Below are positions 9,766 through 19,236 of a stretch of DNA of 64,000 nucleotides, piece after piece. The DNA lies in the NCBI GenBank assembly GCA_017416465.1, contig JAFQCK010000047.1, positions 1 through 64,000 of the forward strand, in the 5' to 3' direction. Under the pieces are notes generated by a model that worked only from the letters and a program-made list of their open reading frames with translations, had not been told where the DNA came from and searched no databases. Source of the DNA: Lachnospiraceae bacterium. GTDB taxonomy: Bacteria; Bacillota; Clostridia; Lachnospirales; Lachnospiraceae. Each line of letters begins with the position of its first letter. Position 1 is the stretch's first letter. A program made the translations under genes and the position numbers.

Positions 9766-11862
9766 CTATATTCTTCCCAATTCCCTCAATATCTGATATG
9801 TTGAATTAGGAACATACTCACTAATTTGTTCATACATACCATCATTTATATACTTTCTAACGAGCGATGCACTAATTGGATAGTTATTATATTCCTTTCT
9901 TTTTATCTCTATTACGTTAATTCCTAACTCTCCTAATATGTTTTTCATTTGCTCATTATATTGTCTTGTTATCCTATCATGTGGTTCTTCACCAACAAAT
10001 CTACAAGAAATATTAAGTTCCGGAGCAATATACCTTGCAAAAATTTCTAAATCTAATGTCGCATCTATTTCTTCTTCCTGATGTTCTGACTTTCCAAAAT
10101 ATAAAGGTAATGTGTCATATGATAGTACCCATTTGCCACTTGCAACTACCCTTACATTTCTTATATGTTTTGTTCCATCTTTTACCATCCTAAACCTATC
10201 TTTAAACTTAAATACAGATTTATCTTCTTCTACTACAAATACATACAAGTAATCTACTAAACTTGAGGCAAATTCTATAAGATATTGATGCCCCAAAGTA
10301 AAGGGATTACAATTCATAACAATTGCTCCAATCTTCCCTTCATCTCCTATACTACCATCTCTTATACTTTGTGCATAGGCTCTTATTTCGTTCCTTAATG
10401 CATAATCAACTATTTCACCTTTCTGTAAATATATGTTTTCCTTATCCGAAGATTCATTTAATTGTTTTATTTTATCCTTCAAATATTCATTATAGATATA
10501 TTCAGCTATTTCTTTTGAACCAATACCATTAACATGAAATGGATTCCCTCCAGAAAACCAACTTTTCCTACTTTCATTGTTGTAAATACTCTTTAATTTA
10601 CATTCATCGACTTTTGTTTTACCTAATCTATCTTTCGTATTAACAAATAGAATAATATCTCCTTTTTTTATAGGCAATTCTTGTAATATTTTCTTCGTTA
10701 GCATAACCTGACTATGTCCTAATCTCACTACAACATATCCTTCATCGCTAACCAAATCCTGAATTCTAGATACTAAAGTATCTTTTGTCAAGCATCCATA
10801 TCCTCCTACAATACACGGTCCTACAATATATATTCGCTTTTGTGCGATATTTTCATTTTCTAAATAGTCTCCCCCTATATTACTTAATAACATTTTCCAT
10901 CCCCTAGAGTCATTATCAGTTTCATTTAATAATAATTCTTTATATACGTCCTCCCCAAATTGAGAAATTAGAATATCAAGTTTTTCTTTTGGATATTTTC
11001 CCCTAAATAATAAATAATCCCCAATATCAGCTTTTAATAATATACTTTTTCTTTCATCTTTTGTAATAACTTCTACTTCTGACAATTTAGGAATAATACA
11101 CTTACACATTGTTACTCCTAAACATGATAATCGTTTTATTTCTTCTTCATAAATTTTATTTTGGATTTTCTCTAACCAATCAACAAAAAAATTAAATGCA
11201 TTAATTATCTCATCACTATTTATTCGATATAAATCATCCTCATATCCTCTAAAATATCCTGTACCCTCTGCATATATGTATAGCTTTGCATATTCTGGAT
11301 ATTCCATATATCCTTCCATTTGCTTTAAACCAAACCACTCCCACTTTTCACCAATAACACACACAGGATAGCCCATCTTCTTAAACAAAAGATAACTTCT
11401 CCATGCCCATTCATTCAAATCACTAATGCATATTAACTCAATTCTTTCATTCCAATCTCTTAAGGTAAATGGTATATTACTTAAGTCTGTATCTTCCAAT
11501 TCGGAAAGTGATCTGGCAAAAATATCAGGAAGTTTATTATCCTCCCAACAAAATCCTAATATTTCTCCTCTATTATTTATCACAGGATATAATTCTGAAT
11601 CCTTATTTTTTAAAAAATTTTTAGCGTTTATCCAAAAATTATCATCTATAATTAATATATCTTTACATATATATTTATCTTCATCCTCATTAGCCAATAC
11701 TCTTTTATAAGTAGTCATTCCTTCATATTTTTCTTTCTCATCAAAATATACAATAACAGAACTTCTATTAATATCACTTTTCAAAAAGAATGAAATCAGC
11801 TGTGAACGTGTCAATTCCCCTTTATGTATCACAAAAACTTCTTTATCACAAAATCGTATCAT
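9766..11862 (-). CDS. CBS-like protein with C-terminal CitC-type nucleotidyltransferase
   Basis: The 698-residue protein has at least three regions. Residues 1-110 (SSVIVYFDEKEKYEGMTTY, LYPVINNRGEILGFCWED) resemble the CBS-like N-terminus of the 535-residue neighbour. The middle contains IYIVGPCIVGGYGC and GDIILFVNTKDR, possibly an SGNH-like fold. From about residue 520, IGAIVMNCNPFTLGHQYLIE, FKDRFRMVKDGTKH, CRFVGEEPHDRITRQYN and YPISASLVRKYI match the nucleotidyltransferase domain of [citrate lyase] ligase (CitC). No citrate lyase genes are nearby, so activation of a glycan precursor is more likely. It overlaps the TagD fusion gene by 17 bases, indicating co-transcription. AAAGG lies 8 bases before the ATG. 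Confidence 0.6.
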   Translation of the reverse strand: MIRFCDKEVFVIHKGELTRSQLISFFLKSDINRSSVIVYFDEKEKYEGMTTYKRVLANEDEDKYICKDILIIDDNFWINAKNFLKNKDSELYPVINNRGEILGFCWEDNKLPDIFARSLSELEDTDLSNIPFTLRDWNERIELICISDLNEWAWRSYLLFKKMGYPVCVIGEKWEWFGLKQMEGYMEYPEYAKLYIYAEGTGYFRGYEDDLYRINSDEIINAFNFFVDWLEKIQNKIYEEEIKRLSCLGVTMCKCIIPKLSEVEVITKDERKSILLKADIGDYLLFRGKYPKEKLDILISQFGEDVYKELLLNETDNDSRGWKMLLSNIGGDYLENENIAQKRIYIVGPCIVGGYGCLTKDTLVSRIQDLVSDEGYVVVRLGHSQVMLTKKILQELPIKKGDIILFVNTKDRLGKTKVDECKLKSIYNNESRKSWFSGGNPFHVNGIGSKEIAEYIYNEYLKDKIKQLNESSDKENIYLQKGEIVDYALRNEIRAYAQSIRDGSIGDEGKIGAIVMNCNPFTLGHQYLIEFASSLVDYLYVFVVEEDKSVFKFKDRFRMVKDGTKHIRNVRVVASGKWVLSYDTLPLYFGKSEHQEEEIDATLDLEIFARYIAPELNISCRFVGEEPHDRITRQYNEQMKNILGELGINVIEIKRKEYNNYPISASLVRKYINDGMYEQISEYVPNSTYQILRELGRI

Positions 11863-13201
11863 TTTCTAATCCTTTCCTACTCAAAAAACATTCCATCAAC
11901 CTTGCTATCGCTATACTTTCCTCTCTCGTAAGTTTCCAACCATTCTTTTCATTTCCATTTACAGCCGATACAAAATCACTAATCTCATATCTAAGCCCAT
12001 CCCCCAAGAACTTCGAAAAGTATTTTTCATTATATGTTGAATCCTCATACCTTATCTCAAAAGAACTTGTTTTCCACCATGGAGCATCAACAATTACATA
12101 GCCTTTTGTACCTGATATTATCATCTGCCCCTCTGACTTAGCTTGTAAACCAACTTTCGCTGTTGCCATAGCCTTTTCATATTCAAAATGTACTTTTGTA
12201 TACATATCTATACCATTTTCAGCATAGATAGATTGAAAGAATACATTTTTATAATTTTTTCCCAAAATTTTTATAATAGGAAGTAATGCATAACTGCCAA
12301 GTTCCGTAAAGCTTCCTCCATATTTTACATCTGTTAATTCTCTACTCAATGGATTTTCAAGTTTCGTAAAGCACGCCTCTACATCACATACTTTTCCAAT
12401 AAGACCACTCCTTACAACTGACAATACTTGCTGAAATCCCGGGCAATATGCCGTCTTTATTCCTTCCATCAATATGCAATCATTATCTTTAGCTAATGCA
12501 TACAATTCCTTCGCTTCATTTTCATTCAGAACCATTGGTTTTTCACAAAGAACATGTTTATGCTCAGTTAAAGCTCGTTTAATATATTCATAATGAGTTT
12601 CATGTGGAGATGCTATATATATAGCATCTATTCCATCCATAAATTGCTCAAACTCCTCTGTAAATCGTTCTAATTCAAATTGTTCTGCAAAATTACGTGC
12701 ACTATCAATATTAGGATTATATACTGCCTCCACATTAATTCCACTAACATACTTAGCTTCAGGAATAAATCTTTTTGCAATTCTCCCGGTTCCAACTATC
12801 CCTAACCTAATGATTGAATAATTTTGGGCTCGTTTCATAGTACTAGACACCCCTCTAGTTCTTTCAAGGTATACAACCTCACAATATTCCTTCAGATAAT
12901 CAAATACACCTGTCCAATCAGAACCCACAGTAAACACATCAATATTGTATTTAATAATATCCTCTGTCTTCTGTCCAATATGGTCTTCAATGATAATCTC
13001 ATCCACTAGTCCGGTTTGTTTTACATGCTCTATTCTATCCATAAGAGAATCTACCACATTCAACTTACCGCGCTGGTTATCATACTGTTCTGTTGTTATA
13101 CCTACAATCAGATAATCTCCAAGCTCTTTTGCTCGTTTTAACAGCCTGTAATGACCTTCATGAAACAAATCAAACGAACCATATGTAATAACCTTCTTCA
13201 T
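11846..13201 (-). CDS. TagD-like cytidylyltransferase fused to a Gfo/Idh/MocA oxidoreductase
   Basis: Residues 1-130 begin MKKVITYGSFDLFHEGHYRLL and contain DYLIVGITTEQYD, VFTVGSDWTG and YLERTRGVSSTM, the HxGH and RTxGISTT-like signatures of glycerol-3-phosphate cytidylyltransferase. Residues about 135-451 begin IIRLGIVGTGRIAKRF and contain YIASPHETHYEYIKRAL and HVLCEKPMVLN, typical of the Gfo/Idh/MocA NAD(P)-dependent sugar oxidoreductase family. I set the start at 13201 because AGAGAGG lies 7 bases upstream; an earlier in-frame ATG would abut that site. The fusion suggests sequential reduction and CDP activation of a polyol phosphate used by the TagF-like protein. The exact polyol is not known. 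Confidence 0.8.
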   Translation of the reverse strand: MKKVITYGSFDLFHEGHYRLLKRAKELGDYLIVGITTEQYDNQRGKLNVVDSLMDRIEHVKQTGLVDEIIIEDHIGQKTEDIIKYNIDVFTVGSDWTGVFDYLKEYCEVVYLERTRGVSSTMKRAQNYSIIRLGIVGTGRIAKRFIPEAKYVSGINVEAVYNPNIDSARNFAEQFELERFTEEFEQFMDGIDAIYIASPHETHYEYIKRALTEHKHVLCEKPMVLNENEAKELYALAKDNDCILMEGIKTAYCPGFQQVLSVVRSGLIGKVCDVEACFTKLENPLSRELTDVKYGGSFTELGSYALLPIIKILGKNYKNVFFQSIYAENGIDMYTKVHFEYEKAMATAKVGLQAKSEGQMIISGTKGYVIVDAPWWKTSSFEIRYEDSTYNEKYFSKFLGDGLRYEISDFVSAVNGNEKNGWKLTREESIAIARLMECFLSRKGLENDTIL

Positions 13202-13315
13202 CTGCATACCTCTCTTCTTCAAACTAATTTAGTCATTCACCAAACTTGATTAATAGATTTTTGTATATAACGAATTTATATCAACCAACTTTCGCAATAC
13301 TACATTAAATTAATT

Positions 13316-14131
13316 TTACAACTTAAGTGTCGTTAAAGGATGACCTTTTCTTTGACTTTTTGGTGGCAGTTTCATATAATTACCAAATTTAAAAGTAAGA
13401 TAATCATCATAATTTTTTATCCCTACGAATTTATGTCCTTCAAACTCTATTTTAGCACTTTTTGTATACCATTCTCTTCTATATCCATATTCTTTATTAG
13501 GAGTCGGAAACATAAGTATTCTGACCCATCTTGATTTTTTATTGTTAAATCTCTTTACCATTTTTTCATAATAAGTAAAAATACTTTTAACCGGTATCAT
13601 ATTTATCAATTGGTAAATATTTCTCTTAAATATATTCTTTTCTGCAGACTTTCCAACCTCTGACCAAAGTACCTTCCTTACACAGAAACAATGAAAATTA
13701 TCAATATTTCTGCCTATTTTCCCATCAGAAACTTTATCTAAAGGAAAAACATCAATACATACACCTTGTTCATAAGGCATCTTTTCTCTATCCTTAATTA
13801 AAAATAATGTTCCCTTTTTTCTTAATTTTCCATAACCCCATCTGTACCCCTCTGTATTGGTATGATCCTGAAAATAATACTTTTCATGATTCAGCTCTGT
13901 TTTACACGCTTCTCTAAACCTCTCATATTCCGAACGTAACAATGCAATATCTGCATCATCATCCCATGGTATAAAACCTCCATGTCTGACTGCTCCTAAT
14001 AAAGTTCCTGCAATTATATTGTAATGAATATTACACTTTCTGCAAATACGATCTGCTTCTATTAACAGTTCTAACTCTATCATCTGAAGTCTTCTTAATT
14101 CTTCATTACTTAAGCATATAACTTCATTCAT
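13316..14131 (-). CDS. LicD family phosphotransferase
   Basis: The 271-residue protein shows the LicD signature: ELRRLQMIELELLIEADRICRKC, then YNIIAGTLLGAVRHGGFIPWDDDADIALLRSEYERF. The G-x(n)-H-G-G-F-I-P-W-D-D-D-x-D core binds metal and nucleotide in this nucleotidyltransferase-fold family. LicD proteins transfer phosphocholine or other phospho-substituents from CDP-linked donors to surface glycans. Together with the TagD fusion and the TagF-like gene it forms a phospho-decoration set. It sits 19 bases downstream of the TagF-like gene and is probably in the same transcript. Confidence 0.85.
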   Translation of the reverse strand: MNEVICLSNEELRRLQMIELELLIEADRICRKCNIHYNIIAGTLLGAVRHGGFIPWDDDADIALLRSEYERFREACKTELNHEKYYFQDHTNTEGYRWGYGKLRKKGTLFLIKDREKMPYEQGVCIDVFPLDKVSDGKIGRNIDNFHCFCVRKVLWSEVGKSAEKNIFKRNIYQLINMIPVKSIFTYYEKMVKRFNNKKSRWVRILMFPTPNKEYGYRREWYTKSAKIEFEGHKFVGIKNYDDYLTFKFGNYMKLPPKSQRKGHPLTTLKL

Positions 14132-14150
14132 GCCTATCCATTGACCTCCA

Positions 14151-16622
14151 TTATATCAATCCAACTATTTTCTTATAAATCATACTGCCTGCTGTCTCGT
14201 CACTCATATAAAATAGTTTCTGATATTTATTTTTATAATCTGACTGATTTTCTTCTGAATACATTTCAATAATCTCTAAAATGTCCGGTAATAAAAATGT
14301 TCTTTCTTCATAAAAATCCTTACCAAAACTATCTATTAAACTTAAATAATTTTTCTTTATCTTATCATTTAACTCAGATTTATTCATTCCTGTTAATACA
14401 TCATCATAATTATCCTCATATTTAATATTAACATTATTTTCACATATTCTCTTTATCTCACCATCATTAATGCTTACATAAAAGTCAACATCTCCACCTA
14501 ACGGACACACATATATCATATCTCTTTCCACGAACAATCTGGCTCTCTTATCACTTCTCTCAATATGCTCTGAGATATCATGATTTTTTAATATTCCCCT
14601 TTCAACATTCCATAATATCAACGAACTCTTTGTACCACTAAACCATTGTAACCACATTCCTTCAGTTATAGCCTCCATATAAAACAAATTCCCACCATTC
14701 ATGGGACTATATATATTTATCAGCTCCATATTCTTTAATGAAATACAACACACAACATCATCTTTATTACCTGATACTACAAAATATAAATATTCTCCCA
14801 CAATGCAAGCACTATAAATACGAATACAATTATATGCATTTCCATTACTTATTAGATTATTCTCTATCTGCTCATACCATTTCGTATAATAAGTAATTCT
14901 TTCTTCCTTTATTGAATACACACCTATCACAGATCTTCTATGTGGCACTGCTATAATATAATCATTATTTATAAAAAATTTACCTATTATTGGCATATCT
15001 CTCCAAAATATATTATCCATATCTTTTTCATACACTTCAAACTGTACTTTTTTAAAGACTTTGCTTGTAACATTGTAAATCATTACCACCCCCATAATCA
15101 TTGAACAAAAATATATATTTTCGCCATCAACATGCACTTCCCCTGTTTCCGAATTCATAACCATAAATTCAGGTGGTAACTCACACTCTATGGACCACTC
15201 AGTTTCATCCTTTTTTTTACTTATTAACATATTAGTGTGTTTTACCACCCCATATGTCCTATTATGACATTCTGTCTTAAATAATAATTCGTTTTCTATA
15301 ATTTCCTGATTCTTACCTATACACAAAATATTTTGAAGTATAACCGGCTTATCAGTAACTCCAAACATTGGAACTAAAGAACTAGCACTTCCATAATATA
15401 CATCCGCAATTCCTATTGCCCTATGTAAATCTTCAGTATCATCATAAATACCTATTTTCTTACGTTTATATTCTTCTACCAAACTCTTATATCTTTCAAT
15501 ATATTCTTTTGCCATTGATTTTACAGCCTGTTCACTTAGTGGATGTGGTCTCCACCAAAGAACATATTTATCATTATTTTCAAACCAACTGAAGACCCAC
15601 TCCAGTTTTTCAAAAAAAGACTCTACATATCTAGGCATATCTAATAAATGTGTATTATATAATACTATTTTCTTATCACCAATTATCTCTTTCCATTCTT
15701 TTGGCAACACACATTTACTCTTATCAAAAAATCGAACTTTATCAATTTTAGGTGAACCCAAAGCAATAAACTTTTCTTCTGCACTTCCTAATCTTCCCTC
15801 AATATTATACTCTTTTTCAAAAGCTTTATAATATTTTATATATTGTTTCCTAATATGCTCAGATTGTACAAATACATAATCTGCATACATTGTTCCGGGA
15901 TTTACACAAAAATGTTCCTGCACAGTTTCTTTTGATAAAAAGTACGGACAATATATCAACTTGCCAATATGCTCTTTCATTATTTTTGAATAAAATCTTG
16001 GATGAACGCTTGTAGCTCTGTTAGTATTATCATATGGATTATGTATTATAACTACTTCCGGATTACTTACCTCTACAATATAATTCTCCCATGGTTCAAC
16101 AGATACATATTCCGGAAATCTATCTCCTTCATAATGAATATCTCCAAGACTGCCATCCATATTCTTATCAAAATATGGAATAGGAATAACTCTACAATCA
16201 TATTCTCCATGTTCTTTAGCTGCCATCCATATACTTTCCATTGAATCCCACATAGATGCCTTATAAGGCAAAAATATCATTTCAGGCTTAGAATTAGGTA
16301 TGTCATCCTTTATACCTTTTTCTATCTTTATAACAGAGGCATTTAATAAATCTATTTGCTTTATTATATCCATATTCATCATCTGTTGACTAATAACATA
16401 TAGTCCTTCACAATACTCTTCTAAATAACCTACCGCTTTATTTCCTTCGCCAATCAGATTCTCAATATATCCTCCCATATTTATAGCTACTTGTTGACAA
16501 TCGATTAATATATTAGTAGCTAATTCGTATTGGTTATCCGTCAAATAGCCAAAATATGATTTATGTGCTTCAGATAAAACTTCTACACTCTCTAATAATT
16601 TTTCCTTTTGCTTTGCTTTCAT
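14151..16622 (-). CDS. TagF-like CDP-polyol phosphotransferase with long C-terminal domain
   Basis: The 823-residue protein has a central region (about residues 110-440) typical of CDP-glycerol glycerophosphotransferases: MIFLPYKASMWDSMESIW, YCPYFLSKE, FIALGSPKIDKVRF, VLYNTHLLDMPRYVESF, VLWWRPHPL and YYGSASSLVPMFGVTDKPVI. The N-terminal ~110 residues look helical. The C-terminal ~350 residues carry repeated strand-rich segments (YLYFVVSGNKDDVVCCI, MIYVCPLGGDVDFYVS) that could be a beta-propeller-like domain. It probably adds polyol-phosphate units to a surface or flagellar glycan. A candidate promoter lies at 16700-16729. Confidence 0.7.
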   Translation of the reverse strand: MKAKQKEKLLESVEVLSEAHKSYFGYLTDNQYELATNILIDCQQVAINMGGYIENLIGEGNKAVGYLEEYCEGLYVISQQMMNMDIIKQIDLLNASVIKIEKGIKDDIPNSKPEMIFLPYKASMWDSMESIWMAAKEHGEYDCRVIPIPYFDKNMDGSLGDIHYEGDRFPEYVSVEPWENYIVEVSNPEVVIIHNPYDNTNRATSVHPRFYSKIMKEHIGKLIYCPYFLSKETVQEHFCVNPGTMYADYVFVQSEHIRKQYIKYYKAFEKEYNIEGRLGSAEEKFIALGSPKIDKVRFFDKSKCVLPKEWKEIIGDKKIVLYNTHLLDMPRYVESFFEKLEWVFSWFENNDKYVLWWRPHPLSEQAVKSMAKEYIERYKSLVEEYKRKKIGIYDDTEDLHRAIGIADVYYGSASSLVPMFGVTDKPVILQNILCIGKNQEIIENELLFKTECHNRTYGVVKHTNMLISKKKDETEWSIECELPPEFMVMNSETGEVHVDGENIYFCSMIMGVVMIYNVTSKVFKKVQFEVYEKDMDNIFWRDMPIIGKFFINNDYIIAVPHRRSVIGVYSIKEERITYYTKWYEQIENNLISNGNAYNCIRIYSACIVGEYLYFVVSGNKDDVVCCISLKNMELINIYSPMNGGNLFYMEAITEGMWLQWFSGTKSSLILWNVERGILKNHDISEHIERSDKRARLFVERDMIYVCPLGGDVDFYVSINDGEIKRICENNVNIKYEDNYDDVLTGMNKSELNDKIKKNYLSLIDSFGKDFYEERTFLLPDILEIIEMYSEENQSDYKNKYQKLFYMSDETAGSMIYKKIVGLI

Positions 16623-16699
16623 TACTATATCTTTTCCTTTTTATTCTATATGTATATCGTCTAAAAACATGATAAATCTTACATTTTTACAATATAAAT

Positions 16700-16729
16700 A
16701 TCATATCATAACTTTACACTAAAATCCAA
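16700..16729 (-). promoter_or_regulatory. Candidate sigma-A promoter for the TagF-like/LicD/TagD gene run
   Basis: TTGGAT (16724-16729) and TATGAT (16700-16705) are separated by 18 bases. The site lies about 80 bases before the TagF-like ATG. The rest of the 365-base gap 16623-16987 holds the terminator at 16831-16879 and otherwise only A+T-rich sequence. Confidence 0.35.
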
Positions 16730-16830
16730 TGTTACATTGTTATTTTTATTCGAAATTTATTGAAATATTGAACATAACAAATACAACCATCAACACATTA
16801 AAAACATTTAACAAATATTGATTTGTATTC

Positions 16831-16879
16831 AAAAAGCTACCTCACATTGAATATATTTTTCAATGTGAGGTAGCTTTTT
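16831..16879. terminator. Strong bidirectional terminator after the pseudaminic acid genes
   Basis: A near-perfect inverted repeat with 21-base arms (core GCTACCTCACATTGAA) is bordered by A5 on one side and T5 on the other, with a 7-base loop. It separates the Pse operon from the phosphopolyol genes. Confidence 0.9.
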
Positions 16880-16987
16880 CTGACTAATTGGGTAAATATT
16901 TTTTTAATTTCTCTATTCTTTTAGTAATTAACTTACTATTCGTTGTGAAATAATACGTTCTTCAAACTTTTTCACACTATCCTCCAT

Positions 16988-18025
16988 CTATAAACTTTTT
17001 TGATTATATTTTAGCTTAATAATTAATTCAGCAATTCTTACCGCTCCTTTTCCATCAATTTTAGTCATTGATTTTAAAGATAATTCACTTCGATACGAAT
17101 CATTTGTAATCAACTTCTCAACATTATGTACTATATTACTAATTACTTCTCCCTTATTCTCTCTAACATCACCAGCATATATTATTATTCCGTCTTCACT
17201 ATACGCTTTTACACCTTCCATTTGATTATCTGCAATCGAAAATGCAATTGTTGGAATTCCAATAGAACATAATTCTGCAACAGTTGTCCCACCTGCAGAT
17301 ATTGCTATATCATTTTGTTTCATTATTTCATACATATTCGAAATATTCTGATATATTCTGATTGAATCACTTTCCATTTTTCTTAATTCATCAATCTTAT
17401 TATAAAACTTGCCTACTACTACATTTATATTAATATTATGCAATTCTTTCTTTCTCAATTGTTTCAATATTGAAATTATCATATCATAATTATCGGTTCC
17501 ACCTGTTGTTAAAAAAATATTGCTAACTTCATCATTAAAATCTATACATTCAAAACCAAACTCACTTCTCAATGGAATATATTTAATTCCGAAATAAAAT
17601 TGAGTTTCATTTGAATACTTCCATTTTTCATAAATAGAAGAATTGGCATTATATGTATAATTTACAATAACATCTGCTGAATATTTAAAAAGATTTAAAT
17701 CGTCTATATATACAATTTTAACACTTGTATAAAGCTTTTGCATATATAATTCAGTCACTTCATATGAATCTAATAAAATTATCTCTATTTTACTTAATCT
17801 TATTATCTCTAATAATTGTTCTATTTCTGATTCTTTATCATCATATCTGTTATTTAAAGCAATAAAATTAAAATTCTCTTTGCACACAACATCTTTAATA
17901 TTACTCTCTGATGAAATAAAAACTACTTCTTCACCTTTTTTTCTTAAACTTTTAGCAATTGATAAACATCTCATTAAATGTCCCATTGCAATCTTATCAT
18001 TAGCATCTACTCTAATTCCTATCAT
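16988..18025 (-). CDS. pseG: PseG-type UDP-sugar hydrolase of pseudaminic acid synthesis
   Basis: The 345-residue protein begins IGIRVDANDKIAMGHLMRCLSIAKSL, with the GH-x-x-R-C motif of PseG. It continues with IEIILLDSYEVTELYM, VNYTYNAN, IFLTTGGTDNYDMI and ISAGGTTVAELCSIGIPTIAFSIADNQ, the GT-B-like fold related to MurG. PseG removes UDP from UDP-2,4-diacetamido-2,4,6-trideoxy-L-altrose (or a variant with a different N-acyl group) in the cytoplasm. It is the last gene of the Pse run and is followed by a strong terminator. Here the 4-N substituent may differ because no PseH is present. Confidence 0.85.
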   Translation of the reverse strand: MIGIRVDANDKIAMGHLMRCLSIAKSLRKKGEEVVFISSESNIKDVVCKENFNFIALNNRYDDKESEIEQLLEIIRLSKIEIILLDSYEVTELYMQKLYTSVKIVYIDDLNLFKYSADVIVNYTYNANSSIYEKWKYSNETQFYFGIKYIPLRSEFGFECIDFNDEVSNIFLTTGGTDNYDMIISILKQLRKKELHNININVVVGKFYNKIDELRKMESDSIRIYQNISNMYEIMKQNDIAISAGGTTVAELCSIGIPTIAFSIADNQMEGVKAYSEDGIIIYAGDVRENKGEVISNIVHNVEKLITNDSYRSELSLKSMTKIDGKGAVRIAELIIKLKYNQKSL

Positions 18026-18034
18026 ATATTATGT

Positions 18035-19234
18035 TCAACTTTCTACACTTTCATATTGAAATTGTTGCAAAACCATATTGCTCTGTTTTATCAAATCCTC
18101 TTCATCCACCCCTTCTACAATAAAAAATCCTCTTCCCATTATAGATGCACCATTTGTAACTTTTCCCAAAATATCATTTGGAGCAATATTACAATTCCAT
18201 AAAATCAAATTTACTTTACTATTTAGTCTCACTTCTTCTTCAGTTGGAACTTTTAAAATTCTCACATTATTAAAATCAAAAAATTTTATTTGCATTTTTT
18301 TTATAGAATCGCTTTCAAAGCAACATTCTCTGTTTAGTAAAAATTTTATATATTCTCTTGCCATATCTATCCCACTGCATATTGGAATAAAAGCATTATG
18401 TAAATTATGTCCGCTAGGTCTAGGTGAAATTTCTATAACAAAAATTTCTTCATTAGTAATAATCAAATCTGCATGAATTAAGCAATTATTATACTCCATT
18501 ATTTCTAAAACTTTCTTAATTAAATTATTTATCCTAATATATATATCATTATCATATTCTTTTTTTTTAATTGAAATATATGCCACTGCTTGTCTTTCCG
18601 GCAAAGACGTTATAACTTTTTTTCTCAATATTATAGTTTTCAATTCATTATTTATAACAGCACCATCAAATCCATATTCTTCTCCTTGTACAGCCTGTTC
18701 AATAATAAAATCTTCTTTTAAAACTTTTATCTTATGAAAAGCTTCTTCTTTCTCCATATCATTATTCACATAATATACATCCCTACTTCCTGAACCATAT
18801 CTGGGTTTAATAATAGCAGGATACGGAATATTAATTTTATCTATTTCAGTATTTTCATTAATTAAAAATGCTTCAATATTTCTTAAACCATTATCTTTCA
18901 ATTTTTTATGGAAAAAATATTTATCAGTACTATTAACAGTTGCCTGATACTTTATTCCTTTTAATCCATACTTCTCATTAACATAACCTGTAGTTGTTAA
19001 ATATCTTCCTATTGGCACCGGAATAACAAAATCCGGCTTTATTTTTTCAATCTCTTCACATACCTTTTCAAGATTAGATATATCAACATTGATGGACTTA
19101 TCTGCATATTCAAATCCTGCAGCATTGGGATTTCCATCTAAAGCTACAACATATACGCCTTCATCTTTTGCTTGCTCTATTGTATGAATGGCATCTCTAC
19201 TAGCACCTATCACAACTCCAATTTTTTTTTCCAT
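18035..19234 (-). CDS. ATP-grasp ligase within the pseudaminic acid cluster
   Basis: The 399-residue protein starts KKIGVVIGASRDAIHTIEQAK and has the ATP-grasp signatures YPAIIKPRYGSGSRDVYYV, DFIIEQAVQGEEYGFDGAVI, LIHADLIITNEEIFVIEISPRPSG. Such enzymes couple a carboxylate to an amine through an acyl-phosphate. It lies between pseF (2 bases away) and pseG, so it belongs to the Pse pathway. The usual acetyltransferase PseH is missing from the run, so this enzyme may instead acylate the 4-amino sugar or otherwise attach an amino acid or hydroxy acid to the nonulosonate. The substrate is inferred only from context. Confidence 0.75.
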   Translation of the reverse strand: MEKKIGVVIGASRDAIHTIEQAKDEGVYVVALDGNPNAAGFEYADKSINVDISNLEKVCEEIEKIKPDFVIPVPIGRYLTTTGYVNEKYGLKGIKYQATVNSTDKYFFHKKLKDNGLRNIEAFLINENTEIDKINIPYPAIIKPRYGSGSRDVYYVNNDMEKEEAFHKIKVLKEDFIIEQAVQGEEYGFDGAVINNELKTIILRKKVITSLPERQAVAYISIKKKEYDNDIYIRINNLIKKVLEIMEYNNCLIHADLIITNEEIFVIEISPRPSGHNLHNAFIPICSGIDMAREYIKFLLNRECCFESDSIKKMQIKFFDFNNVRILKVPTEEEVRLNSKVNLILWNCNIAPNDILGKVTNGASIMGRGFFIVEGVDEEDLIKQSNMVLQQFQYESVES

Positions 19235-19236
19235 TC

